Shown here one piece after another: positions 24,601 to 35,493 of a DNA stretch of 64,000 nt (its first letter is position 1; each line of letters begins with the position of its first letter). The stretch is from Mycteria americana (taxonomy: Eukaryota; Chordata; Aves; Ciconiiformes; Ciconiidae), in assembly GCF_035582795.1 (NCBI RefSeq), contig NC_134365.1, positions 133,761,077 to 133,825,076 of the forward strand, in the 5' to 3' direction. The position numbers were made by a program, and so were the translations under genes. The notes under the pieces were generated by a model. It did not search any database, was not told the DNA's origin, and saw nothing but the letters and a program-made list of their open reading frames with translations.

Positions 24601-25791
24601 TTCTAATGACACATAGTCATTTAGGTTTTCTGGATTGTTTCTCGTGGTTGGAATTTTAATATCTTTTAAATGTATTCATAGGTAAAAACATCAGAGTTTT
24701 ATCGATACTCCCGGCAGCTGCGACATGAGGTTGACCAAGCCATGAATTACTTTCATAGCGTTCACCAACAGCCTTTGATGGAAATGAAATCGAACAAAAT
24801 TCGTTCTGCCAAACCCCAGACTGCAGTATTTAGAGGAATGATAGGACACAGTATGGTAAACAGTAAAATTCTTCTCTTGCACAAACCAAGGGTCTGGTGG
24901 GAACTAGAGGGCCCTCAAGTACCTTTACGACCAGACTGCCTTGCCATTGTAAATAACTTTGTGTTCCTATTAGGTGGGGAAGAACTGGGGCCAGATGGTG
25001 AGTTTCATGCTTCATCCAAAGTGTTTAGATATGACCCAAGACAGAACACTTGGTTACGAATGGCAGACATGTCTGTTCCACGTTCTGAGTTTGCTGTTGG
25101 AGTTATTGGGAGGTATGTTTATGCAGTGGCTGGGAGAACCAGGGATGAAACGTTTTACTCAACTGAACGGTATGATATTACTGAAGATAAATGGGAATTT
25201 GTGGACCCCTATCCAGTCAATAAATACGGACATGAAGGGACTGTGCTTGGTAACAAATTGTATATCACTGGTGGAATTACATCATCTTCAACTTCTAAGC
25301 AAGTGTGTGTGTTTGATCCCAGTAAAGAAGGGACAGTAGAGCAGCGAACAAGGAGAACTCAAGTGGTCACTAACTGTTGGGAGAACAAATGCAAAATGAA
25401 TTATGCAAGATGCTTTCACAAGATGATTTCTTATAATGGTAAGCTTTATGTCTTTGGTGGTGTCTGTGTGATCCTGAGGGCCTCCTTTGAATCTCAAGGA
25501 TGTCCTTCTACAGAGGTTTATGACCCAGATACTGATCAATGGACTATATTGGCCTCTATGCCAATTGGTAGGAGTGGTCATGGTGTAGCTGTTCTGGACA
25601 AACAGATAATGGTTCTTGGAGGCCTTTGTTACAATGGGCATTACAGTGATTCGATTCTCACCTTTGATCCAGAGGAAAACAAATGGAAAGAAGATGAATA
25701 TCCGAGGATGCCGTGCAAGCTGGATGGCTTACAAGTCTGCAGCTTGCACTTTCCTGAATATGTTTTGGAGCATGTTAGACGTTGCAGCTAA
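14995..25791 (+). CDS. KLHL15: KLHL15, Kelch-like protein 15 (complete, two coding exons)
   Basis: Joining 14995-15699 to 24682-25791 gives 604 residues, the length of human KLHL15 as recalled. The junction is in phase 0 (FEK|VKTSEFYRYSRQLR). Order of domains: BTB (about 31-98), BACK (about 133-237), then a six-blade Kelch propeller (about 320-590) that recruits substrate. The product is a CUL3-RING ubiquitin ligase adaptor in cytosol and nucleus. It is transcribed on the plus strand, divergently from EIF2S3, from a CpG-island promoter near 5850. The same neighbours (EIF2S3 upstream, APOO downstream) are found in human. No disruption is seen; substitutions relative to human are few and conservative. 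Confidence 0.95.
15700..24681 (+). other. KLHL15: KLHL15 intron between coding exons
   Basis: An intron of about 9 kb, T/G-rich on the plus strand, with donor GTTGGT and acceptor TATTCATAG. It contains long T runs (17694-17728), a 14-G run (20237-20250) and a T-run/13-G-run/GTGGT block (21861-21912). No transposon or RNA gene was recognised, and the short open frames have no familiar products. Confidence 0.7.
21840..21912 (+). repeat. T-run/G-run low-complexity block
   Basis: GGGGTTTGTGGGTTTTTGTG is followed by a T run, 13 G (21879-21891) and GTGGTGGTGTGTGTG. It could form a G-quadruplex on the plus strand and is a place where assemblies often err. Confidence 0.7.
24682..25791 (+). CDS. KLHL15: KLHL15 second coding exon (Kelch propeller)
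   Basis: This exon encodes residues 236-604. It starts directly after the acceptor CATAG with GTA AAA ACA TCA GAG (V K T S E) and ends at TAA (25789-25791) after the C-terminal residues VRRCS. Kelch repeats are marked by double-glycine or similar turns: LLGGEE at about 333, AVAGRT at about 385, ITGGIT at about 432, VFGGVC at about 494 and VLGGLC at about 548. Each is followed by downstream Y and W residues (YDPDTDQW, FDPEENKW). The large uninterrupted exon holding the whole propeller fits the family. Reading shows no stop or frameshift. Confidence 0.96.
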   Translation, partial: VKTSEFYRYSRQLRHEVDQAMNYFHSVHQQPLMEMKSNKIRSAKPQTAVFRGMIGHSMVNSKILLLHKPRVWWELEGPQVPLRPDCLAIVNNFVFLLGGEELGPDGEFHASSKVFRYDPRQNTWLRMADMSVPRSEFAVGVIGRYVYAVAGRTRDETFYSTERYDITEDKWEFVDPYPVNKYGHEGTVLGNKLYITGGITSSSTSKQVCVFDPSKEGTVEQRTRRTQVVTNCWENKCKMNYARCFHKMISYNGKLYVFGGVCVILRASFESQGCPSTEVYDPDTDQWTILASMPIGRSGHGVAVLDKQIMVLGGLCYNGHYSDSILTFDPEENKWKEDEYPRMPCKLDGLQVCSLHFPEYVLEHVRRCS

Positions 25792-26221
25792 AACAGAATG
25801 AACAGCTCTGTGAAATACAAAAAGCTATACCTAACTTGTCAAAAAATACAGACCAGTTGACTTCCTTCAGAGATACTACCTTGTGTATAAGAACAACTGT
25901 TAAATGCTTAAGAGGAACAGGATGCACAGGGAGAGTACTTAACCAAGTTTATTAGAAAAGCCAATAGTTGGTCTGATATTGTAAAAGGTTTGTTTTATTT
26001 TGTTTTGTTTTTTTAACAAACATAATGGTAAGTAGGGGAAAGAAAAATATATTTTTGAGTGTGGTTATTTTTTTGGTAACATTTTGTGTCCATAATACTT
26101 CCTTCTATCTTTTTTTTTTTTTTTTTTTAATGGCCATTATACCACTATGCTTCTGAAATCAGTTAACAAAATATTTGTGGAAAGAAGAAAGACTTTATTT
26201 TCAGTTTTTATTGAGCATCAA

Positions 26222-26227
26222 AATAAA
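26222..26227 (+). terminator. KLHL15: proximal polyadenylation signal AATAAA
   Basis: A canonical hexamer 430 nt after the KLHL15 stop. Use would give a short 3' UTR lacking the hairpin region. Confidence 0.4.
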
Positions 26228-27028
26228 GCTCATCATCTGTACTAGGGTACAACCAGGTTTAAAAGAACAAAACTAAACCATTTCTGTATTTTATGTTGTA
26301 TTTTGCATGCTTTTCCCATGAATTGCAAAGTATTCTCAAATCTGCTAGGTGTTTTTGTTTTCCCTTATATACATTGAAGAATAATCCTAACCCCTTTGCA
26401 TGACCTTTTTCCTGGTTTTGTATAGTGGTACCACTAAGTCTGCCAAAATGCAAATTACACATTTTCTACTAAATTGAAAATGAAACTTTTTTATATTCAA
26501 AACACTATTTCTATGCTGCCTTCTATTGTCTGCATTGTGTTTGTTGGTGAGTAAAGAATATATCCACACACATGCATACACTGTAAAAACTATATATAAA
26601 TACATCTTTTTCTGTGCAGTTACAATATTATATTTTAACTAGTGCACAGATTCAGCCATATCTGTTGAATTTAAGGTATAGTACTGTCCTTTAATGAGCT
26701 AAATAATTCGAAGTTCTTAAGTAACTGGAGGCCTCATTTGGTATAGAAGTATCTTATCTTTAGTATATACTGATTGATTCAGTAACTTTAAACTCTTTAT
26801 ATCGATGCTACATAATCAATTGTTGATAATTTGTTGGTTTATAAATTATTTTTTAAAAAGTAAACACATCTTACCTGAGTTTCTTTTATGTTTGAATGTG
26901 CTGCCCAGTTTTCTTTTTTATGAAAATGGAAAATGTCAATAAGCAAATGTTCAGCACTGCTTCAACCCACAGTTATTTTCAGAACTGGATATATTACAGT
27001 TTATTCTCAGTACTTTGCTTGTACTCAT

Positions 27029-27070
27029 ACTTCAATACGAGTACTTTGTACTTTGTACTCGTATTGAAGT
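27029..27070 (+). other. KLHL15: perfect 16-bp hairpin in KLHL15 3' UTR
   Basis: ACTTCAATACGAGTAC (27029-27044) is the exact reverse complement of GTACTCGTATTGAAGT (27055-27070), separated by a 10-nt loop TTTGTACTTT. It is too short to be a typical pre-miRNA. Confidence 0.9.
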
Positions 27071-27167
27071 GGTATACTTTTTTTAATTATTATTCTTTTA
27101 CTTATCAACTGCTATGAGCTACTGTCTTTTGAAAATGTGGTGTTAGGTGGTTGGGTGGTTAGATGGT

Positions 27168-27198
27168 TAAAAGAAACATACCATTTATGTTTCTTTTA
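27168..27198 (+). other. KLHL15: perfect 13-bp hairpin in KLHL15 3' UTR
   Basis: TAAAAGAAACATA (27168-27180) pairs exactly with TATGTTTCTTTTA (27186-27198) across a 5-nt loop CCATT. It lies 98 nt after the larger hairpin. Confidence 0.9.
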
Positions 27199-28200
27199 CA
27201 AAAAACCCTACACAACTATAGCTACTGACCTCGGAGTGCCTGAATAGAGATGTGTGGTCCAAGAGGGCTTTGAATAACTCCATTGTGTTAACTTGCAGAT
27301 ATTCCTGACAGTAGATTGGTAAGAATTATCTGCCAAGACATAAATAATAACAGTAATTACCTTCTGATTATCTTTAATGACGTGAAATTAGCCACTTCCA
27401 GAATCTAAAGGAGAGATTTGGAGAAGTTGAAGGCTCACACTTAGTTCAGATGCGTAGGGGGAAAATGCTGAAACATGCACCTGCATATTCTGTAAAATCT
27501 TATGCTGCTGTGTTTCACTTTAAGCAATAGACTGTACTTTATATGCAGCAATGCAAAACCACTTTATTCAGCATCTTCCAGTCAGAAATCACTGTAGAAA
27601 AGGAATGTACAGTACTCAGGGAGTTCAAAAGAATGCACTTACAAAGGGACCAAAATCACCCTCAATTTCCTATGTTAAAGATAACACCTACTTGCCTAAA
27701 CTAAGTTTGAAATAATTGACAGAAGTTAAAACAATGTGTAAAATTCCTCATACTTGTATTTTGATATTTTTGTAGTAATTATGTTCTGGGTTGAGGTGTG
27801 AGGATTTGGAGCTATATGGCAAGTTGAGAGACTTTTTTTTTTTTTTAGATGATTTATTGATAGAGTATTTTCTTTCCATATGTTTTAACAGAAAGAGAGA
27901 ATGTATGCCATCATAGCTGCAGTGATAAAGTTACTTACACCAGTAGTGACTGGACCAAATATTGATATTCAGCCTTCTGATGCAGACTAGTTTGTGGTTA
28001 AATTTAAGTCTTTTTTTAATCAAAATTCAGTTTACTGGTTTAGAAATCTAATTTACTTTCTTAATAGCTTAACTTAAAGCCAGCGTGGCTTACACTAAAA
28101 CCTCAGTTTCACTGTGAGAATTGTGTGTACTTTACCCTGCATGGGTGCAGAGATAAACTGACTCCAGTAGGTGCTGGGTGTGTGCAAGTAAAAGGTTCTA

Positions 28201-28221
28201 CTGTACATAGTTCATGTACAG
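28201..28221 (+). promoter_or_regulatory. KLHL15: hairpin containing a Pumilio motif
   Basis: CTGTACAT and ATGTACAG form an 8-bp stem around the loop AGTTC. The TGTACATA at 28202-28209 matches the Pumilio element UGUANAUA and would be partly sequestered in the stem. Confidence 0.5.
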
Positions 28222-31200
28222 AATATTGGGGCACAAGAAAAAAACAAGGTTGTTTTATTGTTTTTATTCTTTTTTGTCACCAGCTTATTTCTCAATAAGT
28301 TTATGGGACAGCAAAAACTAATCCTGCTTGAGTAGGCTTTCATGGGCATGTTATGTATAGTACAGAGTACTTCACTTTCATCTAGGGCCAGTCTGGGGAA
28401 TGGACATGGTTCTGGGTATCTGGTCTTCCATGATTCAGGTGTAGTAAAGAGACATGGCCAAGACCTTATTAAAAATAATGGTAAGGATGGGGGTGTCTCA
28501 ATTTATGTTTTTGAGTCTGCATTTAAGCACCTTCTGAAGTTCTGTGTGCTAAGCAACTGCCACTAAAGTAATTGGTGAGTATTGACACTTGAAACATGAA
28601 GAACCAGATCATTTTTAGGTGCTCTGTTTTTAACTTCGTATTTGTCTTCAGGCGCCCAGTTCTGAAAGATCTTGTTCAGGATTGTGATAGTAATTATTCT
28701 GTGAAATTCTAACTTGAACTGTTGGTTTCAGCTTCTCTGAAGCTGTGTTTCCATTGAGAAGCTGGCTGTAACCTTTCCAGCATTAGGAATGATTGGAATT
28801 TGCTTGTGTTTAGAACGTGTGGGGGTATGTGAGAATGTGTTGTTAATTTACATTTCTACTGTGCTTTTATTGTTTCAAACATGAAATATAAAATTAGCTT
28901 TTCCATTGCAGTGGAACTTTTGAGGCAGTTATTTTTGTTACTTTATATATCAGAGGGATATTTTCTTTTTTTTTTTAATTGAAAGTTTCTGTTTGTATTT
29001 GCTTTTAGTATTTAGCTCCAGATAACTTAGTGTTTAAATAAAAACACAACTAAGCTGGCTAATAAGAATTGCCTATTATCAAATTTTGAGCCTTATGATC
29101 AGAGTAAGATGGGGTTTAAAAACATTTAAATGCCTCTCATTTGTCGAGGAAAAGGTAAGTTACAATCTTTGATTATTAAGTTGGGGGGTTCTTCTATTCC
29201 CGCCCCAACCATAATGGAATAACAGCAAATCTAATGTCACCCACATATTTAAAATTTAACACAACCTGCTTTTAAACAGTAAGTGTACTTGCCTTTTTTT
29301 AAAAAGGTGGACATAGTGAGTTGTCTAGGGTTTTTTTTCACATTTATAACAAAAATGTATCAGCTTCATGTCTTAATTTAGCGACTAGCTCCAGGAGGAA
29401 ATATTGTTTTCAAATGAGCCAGAATGGACAAAGAGCATAGTGCTCCTGTAAAGGGGTTGGACACTGCCAGTTCCTATTCCACATGCTGCTATATCTGTTT
29501 TTAGGGGACAGATAATTTTTTTTTCCCCGAAGTGCTGCATAAGGAAAAAATAGCTCACTTTTCCCCACAAAGTGTTGGTAGTAGTTTTGTAGGAGGAGGT
29601 ATTAGGTGGCAAAAAACTGTTTTGAAATTCTTTCCCCCCTTGATTTAGCTGGAAGAAGGCAGTACTTGATTATACAAAGGCTCTGCTGTTTCAGAAAGCA
29701 CTGCTAGCAAGAGGGGCTAGTGGCAGCATATGAGCTACCTGGCAACCTGCTTTTATGTTACTTTCTTTTGAAAAGTGTGGGTGCCCTACTTTCTGCAGTC
29801 TGATAACAGTCCTGTTATAACTAGCTTTAAGGGTTTGTGACTTTAGTATTTCTCTGGTTTCTGAGATTTGCAGCCATTTTTTCTTGAGGACCTCCTGCCT
29901 TACAAACCCAAGTGCTGCTTTTTTTCATGCTGATAATATGATAACTACTTGCATCAGTGACAAAGCTTCACTTGATGCTCAGGAAGCAAAGGATAAAATT
30001 CAGCAGGTACAAATTCAAATTGGTTTAAAAAGAAAAACATTGCTTAACTCATTATGTCCATTCTTTTGCAAAAGGAGGGTAAGCATTATGGGGAGATGCG
30101 AATGGCTCTTTAAAAATAAACTTCAAGCTTGTGTCAGCATTTATATGACAAAGTCTTTTTAAAAATAGTTGCATTTGTAGAGGTATTTTGTCTTTTTAAT
30201 ATATTTTTCCTTAAAAAAAAAAAAAAAGCAGTGAATTGGGCCCCTGATTCTTTTAACACTTCAAATGTGTACTTCACATATGTGAACAGTCCAATATAAA
30301 GAAAATAGCAAACTGTATGGTACTTAAAACATAAAAAGGCAAATGCTATTAAACCTGTGCTTAAGTGTTTATAGGGTTGGGGGCATCAAAGAAAACATCT
30401 ATCCTGCTCTCCTTCCATTAATAAAAATATAGCTGGTGAAGTTACTTGAACAAGCATCGTCCATCACATGTGGCAGGGCTTACTGAAGGAGAGTGGGAAA
30501 GAACATAACTGGAAAGCACATGTAATCTATTTAAAACAAAGCTTGCCGGTGTCCTGTAGCTAACATTTTGAGATTTTAATGTTTGTAAAACAATCTGAAG
30601 CTGCTTAAAATAAATACTAGTGACTACTTTTGCATCTGTATTTGATTTTTGAAAGTTGGTGAGTAACTTCAAAATTTCCATTCGTATGGGTAAACTTCAT
30701 AAAACATAGTTGTATGTGGCAGGTGGCAGAAAAACTGACTTGTTTTGAGCACAGCTTTCCTGGATTTCCCTCTACTAATTTTTTTTTTTTTTTTTTTACT
30801 TCCCAAATTTCAATTAATGTTTATATAGTCTTTTAAAAATAACTTTCAAAGATCAACTTCAAATACCTTTGGATTAATATTAAGTTGGTAGCTAGGGGAA
30901 AACCACTTCTATTTGCAGATGGTAGTTTTTATTTATGGCTCTGGTAGAAAACCTTATCGTAAGTCTAGAAAATACAGTGTTACATAGGACTGTAAAGTTA
31001 GCTATACTTAGGGGGCTTTTATTACCTCAGTGGGACCCACCTAAATTTTATGTCAGTTCTGGGAACAGTTGAAGGGAAGAGTGAGCTATGTTTTTATTTT
31101 AAATATTTTTCCCTATATATTGTTATTTTTGTAGATCTTTTTAAAATAAATTATATGCTGGAGATTGCAATTCCACTATAGTATCCCGCTTGATTCCGGT

Positions 31201-31583
31201 GTACAATATCAGATTGTTTGTATTGAAAAGAATGTATTTGATAAGTATTTGATAAGTTAACAGGAAAAGTTATTTTCAAACTGTGCTGTGTTTGTGTCTA
31301 GCAATTGGAAATACTTTTCCGATAGAAAATTAAAATTATATATATATGACCTCATATGTACATTTGGTTTAACTGTCTAGTGATTACCCCAGGGCTGCTA
31401 TAAACTTCTCTGAATAATTTAAGAATTGACTCTTTTTAACTGTTTTAAAGCCTTTTTTCTTGTCTTTTTTTGTCAGAAAGTAATTTTCCCTAGCTATGGA
31501 TACAGTATGCTCAGACTTGCATATGCACTCTGTTCGGGTTTTAAACTGAAAAAATGTATAAAATGTGTATAAAGAAAAGTGTA

Positions 31584-31589
31584 AATAAA
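31584..31589 (+). terminator. KLHL15: distal polyadenylation signal AATAAA
   Basis: The hexamer is followed by an A/T stretch and then a T/G-rich CTTGTGTAAACTTTGT element. It overlaps a Pumilio motif TGTAAATA (31580-31587). This is the likely main 3' end of KLHL15. Confidence 0.55.
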
Positions 31590-31610
31590 ATATTTTTAAT
31601 CTTTAAACAC

Positions 31611-34600
31611 TCTTGTGTAAACTTTGTAATACTGAAAGTGTAGTGGCGCTGGATTACTTTCTACAGGACTTCAGAGTTTACTCGGTTAAGCAACTCTTCA
31701 AAAATGTTGTGTTGCTATAATTCATAACATTCTGTTAAAGTTATCCCAACAAGAAAAGCTGAGTGTCCTTATATAGCATCAAGCTCATATCTTTAGCTGT
31801 ATTTTACAGTCTTCCCAATTTTAATTGCTGTAGTGCATTCATGTGTCTACTCTGCATTTCAAGCTTGAAATAATGTTTGGAGTTGACTTCATCGTTGCAT
31901 TTGTAACTCAGTGTCAAGGCATAAATTTAAACTATAAGACTGAAAACCGAAGCCAGCTTTTGGTGTTAGTCAGCAGCCAGGAGAAGAGACTGTTCCCCGC
32001 TATCAAGCACACGGAATTGAGGGCCCTGAGACAACATGCGTTCATCACACACTGGGACCTCAGAGTGCCAGCAGTCCAAGTCATACCGCTTAATGTTTCC
32101 CATAACAGGAAGGGGAAACTTCATTTCATTAAAGTGTCAGATCAGAACAACATTCAATACCCAGAAGGGGCGGGGGGGGCATGTAAAACAGGAGGTTATG
32201 ATCTTATTTTCTCCAGCAGTCTGATGAAAGCCTTCCTTGTCAGTCCCTTGCCACACTCTTCCTTTTCTCTGCCACTATTTTTCACCAGCTCTCTTGCTGT
32301 CAGATCAAAGCGCTTGGTTCAAAAATCTACTATCAAGAATGTTTGAAAATAACTGTGTTATCTTTTTTTTTTTTTAATATTGAGTCATAAACCAGCATTT
32401 TTATTTTAATGCTTCAGATTACTTAAAACTTTATTTGCATGAAGTAACTTTTTTTCCCCTCCTCTCTCTTTGGTAACTTGACTTCATTCTAGACTAATTA
32501 GTACTGTTTAATGGGAGAATGCTGTGGATGAGTTTGTGCTGGTCCCAGTGAGATGCATCATGGGCGGAAGGGCCTCTTTTAATTGTGATGTGTCCCCATT
32601 TTTTGGTTCAAAAGGAGACCAAATGTATTAGAGTGATACAGTGGAAGAGAAGATGACAACAATCTTTTCACACTGTGAATGTTGTTTACAATTGGTTTTG
32701 TTCACCTTTTTAATTCCCCTTCTCTGTGAGCCAGGATGTATTTTTGGCAATACCTTTCTTCCACAATGCTACACTGGCTGACTTGACTTACTTGGTAGCA
32801 CCTCTGTAGTTGATTAGGAATCTCCAATAATGGTTCCATTATTTCACTAGGAAGAGCTCTCACATTCTAACTGGTTCGTAGTTGCTCATACCAAATTCCT
32901 CACTTTTTTTGAATATGCGGCCTTATTTTTTTGGCAGTAGTTCAGTCATCTGTGTTCACTTGATTTGTGTGATATGAAATTAATGTTAGTTTTGCAAAGG
33001 GTTTTTTCAGTTAATTCCTTCCAGATTCTTTGGTATAAGTTATCCACCCTTGTTGACTTGAAATTCTTAATTTCAACAGATGTTCCCCCTTTGTTACAGA
33101 TCGGGTTTTGGGGGTTTTGGTTTTGGGGTTTGGGGTTTTTTTTTCTTTTCTGATTCCATCACCTTCATAATATGGAAAGGTTGCTTTGGGTGTTGCACAG
33201 ATTCTGTATTAGTTCTGTACCTTTTGAGTTCATAACATACTCATGGACATGTGATTCCCCCACCCAGCCTTCAGCCTGTCAAGTCTAACTGATGTTTCAA
33301 TGTCATCTTTTAATCAGAGTGCTGTCTTGTCCAAGGCAACTTTCTTGGCATGTGCAAAATTTTCATTCTTTCAAGGGAGAGGGTAGGGAATATGTGTAAA
33401 GACAGCTTTAACTTCTTGTTTTCATTAATGCTTTCCACTTTACATTTGATGCTTTAGTTGCACTGACAGGTGCTTTAGGCAATGTTTACAGGTAAAAGTA
33501 AACCTCATCATGATCTCTGTTTAAGTACCCAGTGACTCTTCAGTCATCTGTCCATTGGAATGAACGCCAGCATTAAGCATCTCATGCTGAGTGCCAAGCC
33601 TTCTAGATTGATGCTATGTAGTACTTTAGGAACTAAAAAAATACTCTTTTTGCCATGTATCTGATGTCTGTCAAATGTGTCTCCTGGTGATGTCACCCTT
33701 GTATTATGGATAAATGTTGCTCAGTAAGTGGTGCTGAAAAAAATACTGGTTTCCCAATGAGATAGATGGCTTTAATGGTTAACCCTGTTATTGCAGTATT
33801 TAATTTTAGCAGACAGATATGGCTTTGGCCTAAACTGGCAGCCTCCTTTCCCACACCCATTTCAGTATGTCCTCAGGCATGTTCTAAGCATTGGTTTGTT
33901 TGCTTTTTTTTTTTGTCATGTGGCTCATCTCACAAGTTTGAGTTACACTACCCATATAATTCTTTTTCTCTGTGAGGATCTTTATCTCCTGTGGCGAATT
34001 GTGCATGTTATGGGTCTGTTTATATGTATTTGAGTACTACTGATGAGACTTTTTGACTTTACCACTCCCTCTTTCTCAAAAGAACTGCATAATGCTAACT
34101 GAAACCAAGTTATTTCCCCCATGTTTAACTTCCATAGTCTCAGGTCAGAAATCCCAAGGTGGTCAGTTTACCTTCCCAGATTGCTGAAGTCATACAAAAT
34201 GCATGGGATTGTGCTTGTGGTGGTGACACTGGTGTCAATGTGAAGCATGGCCTAAGCACTTTCCCCGACATTGGTGTAGTGATGGCCTTCATTTTCACTC
34301 CTGGAAAGCAAGAAATTGCTCTGCTGTCATCTTGCACCTCTCGGGTGTCATCTTGCACCTGTTGGAAAGCCCTCTTGGCTAATTTATTCCCAGGATGGAG
34401 TCCTAGTCACTTGGGTGTATTTGGTTGGCTGAGGACGTTCCATGGGATTTGCCTTGTGTCACATGTGCTCTTACTTTTGCCTCTGGCTCTTACAGGTAGT
34501 TCTGCAAGGATTTTTTTATCTAACACAGATGGCAACTTGATACCAAGAACTTATTTTAACTTACTATAATGAAACCCAAAACATGAAAAATTAAAGTTGC

Positions 34601-35371
34601 AGAAGAAGACATTTCAGAGTACAAAACCTTTTATATATATATATATTTTTGTTTTCCTCTTCCTGATTCTCAGTTCATTTATTGCAATCGGGAAGAGTTA
34701 CTGTCAGGTAATAGTTTTTCCTTCACTGTTTCTCCTGACAGATTATCCAAAACACTGAAAAGAATTATGTAGTCAGAAAAAAAAAAAAAAAAGTGATGAT
34801 AATTAACTGAACTATACCTTTTAATTTAATGGCTTTTCATGGTCTTAAAGTTGGGAGCTGATCCAATTAACAACCTTATTGGAAGCGTTTTAGCTGATTG
34901 CTGAAAGAGCTGGATTTTGGTTCAGTACTGTTTTCTGAAAACAAGGGGAGTGAGGCTGACCTCTACGTAAGTTAAATATACTAAATACTCCAGCCAAAGA
35001 AACCTTGGTACAAAATTGTTAACACCCAAATAATCAACCAACTGTACTTTGCAAAAGTTACGAACCTTACCAAATGATGACAGTTGCTCAGTTTTAGATT
35101 TGTCCTAGCTTTGCAGTGCAGAGATTTTCATTTTTCCCATGGTAAAAATTAATTACAGGAATGTATGTTTTGCTAAACTTGTTAAACCGGTGTAGGAAGC
35201 CATCCTTTCAGATTTGCAGCCTTGTTCAAAACAGGGCAGGATGCATTAAAATGGCTAGAAAGGTTAGGAATTTTCCAGTGCCTTAACTTTTGAAGATTTA
35301 TGCATCTGCTGTGGATGGAAATCGTCCAGTATCCTCCAGAGAGAATGCCTGGGACCAGGCATACGATTTAC
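31611..35371. other. intergenic or read-through region after KLHL15
   Basis: The plus strand stays T-rich until about 34500, as expected if transcription runs past the poly(A) site, and then becomes more A-rich. It contains an unrecognised 167-codon open frame (31843-32346) and a G-tract cluster (33103-33135). No repeat family was identified. Confidence 0.4.
33103..33135 (+). repeat. telomere-like TTTTGGGG tract, G-quadruplex potential
   Basis: G runs at 33103-33105, 33110-33114, 33119-33120, 33125-33128 and 33132-33135 are spaced by T runs. The resemblance to TTTTGGGG telomere repeats is probably coincidental. Confidence 0.6.
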
Positions 35372-35493
35372 CTGCTTCCTGTTCCCATTCTTCTGTAGCA
35401 ATAGATTGATCCCTCAGGCTTTTCAATTAGTGAAATCGCCATCCCTTGATGTTCAGCGAAGTCTCTCCTATTTGTAACATCCAGTTTCTGTAC
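35372..35493 (-). other. exon-like segment of unknown gene
   Basis: On the minus strand TTGGTATTATACAG precedes a 122-nt open segment that ends GGAAGCAG|GTAAAT, a near-consensus donor. In phase 0 it reads 40 codons (VQKLDVTNRRDFAEHQGMAI then SLIEKPEGSIYCYRRMGTGS). The product is not recognised and does not resemble the C-terminus of human CXorf58 as recalled. It lies on the same strand as the CXorf58-like exons and downstream of them. It could be a lineage-specific exon or chance. Confidence 0.3.

Larger units (their letters stand above)
25792..31610 (+). other. KLHL15: KLHL15 3' UTR (extent inferred)
   Basis: This AT-rich sequence follows the KLHL15 stop codon. AATAAA signals occur at 26222-26227, 29037-29042 and 31584-31589. 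The last lies in a very A/T-rich context with T/G-rich sequence downstream and is the best distal end, giving a 3' UTR of about 5.8 kb. It contains perfect hairpins at 27029-27070 and 27168-27198, Pumilio-type TGTACATA and TGTAAATA motifs, and T and A runs. No coding potential is recognised. Confidence 0.5.

Noticed and set aside
27029-27070. microRNA precursor
   Set aside because: The stem is 16 bp with a total length of 42 nt, shorter than a normal pre-miRNA, and flanking sequence does not extend the pairing.
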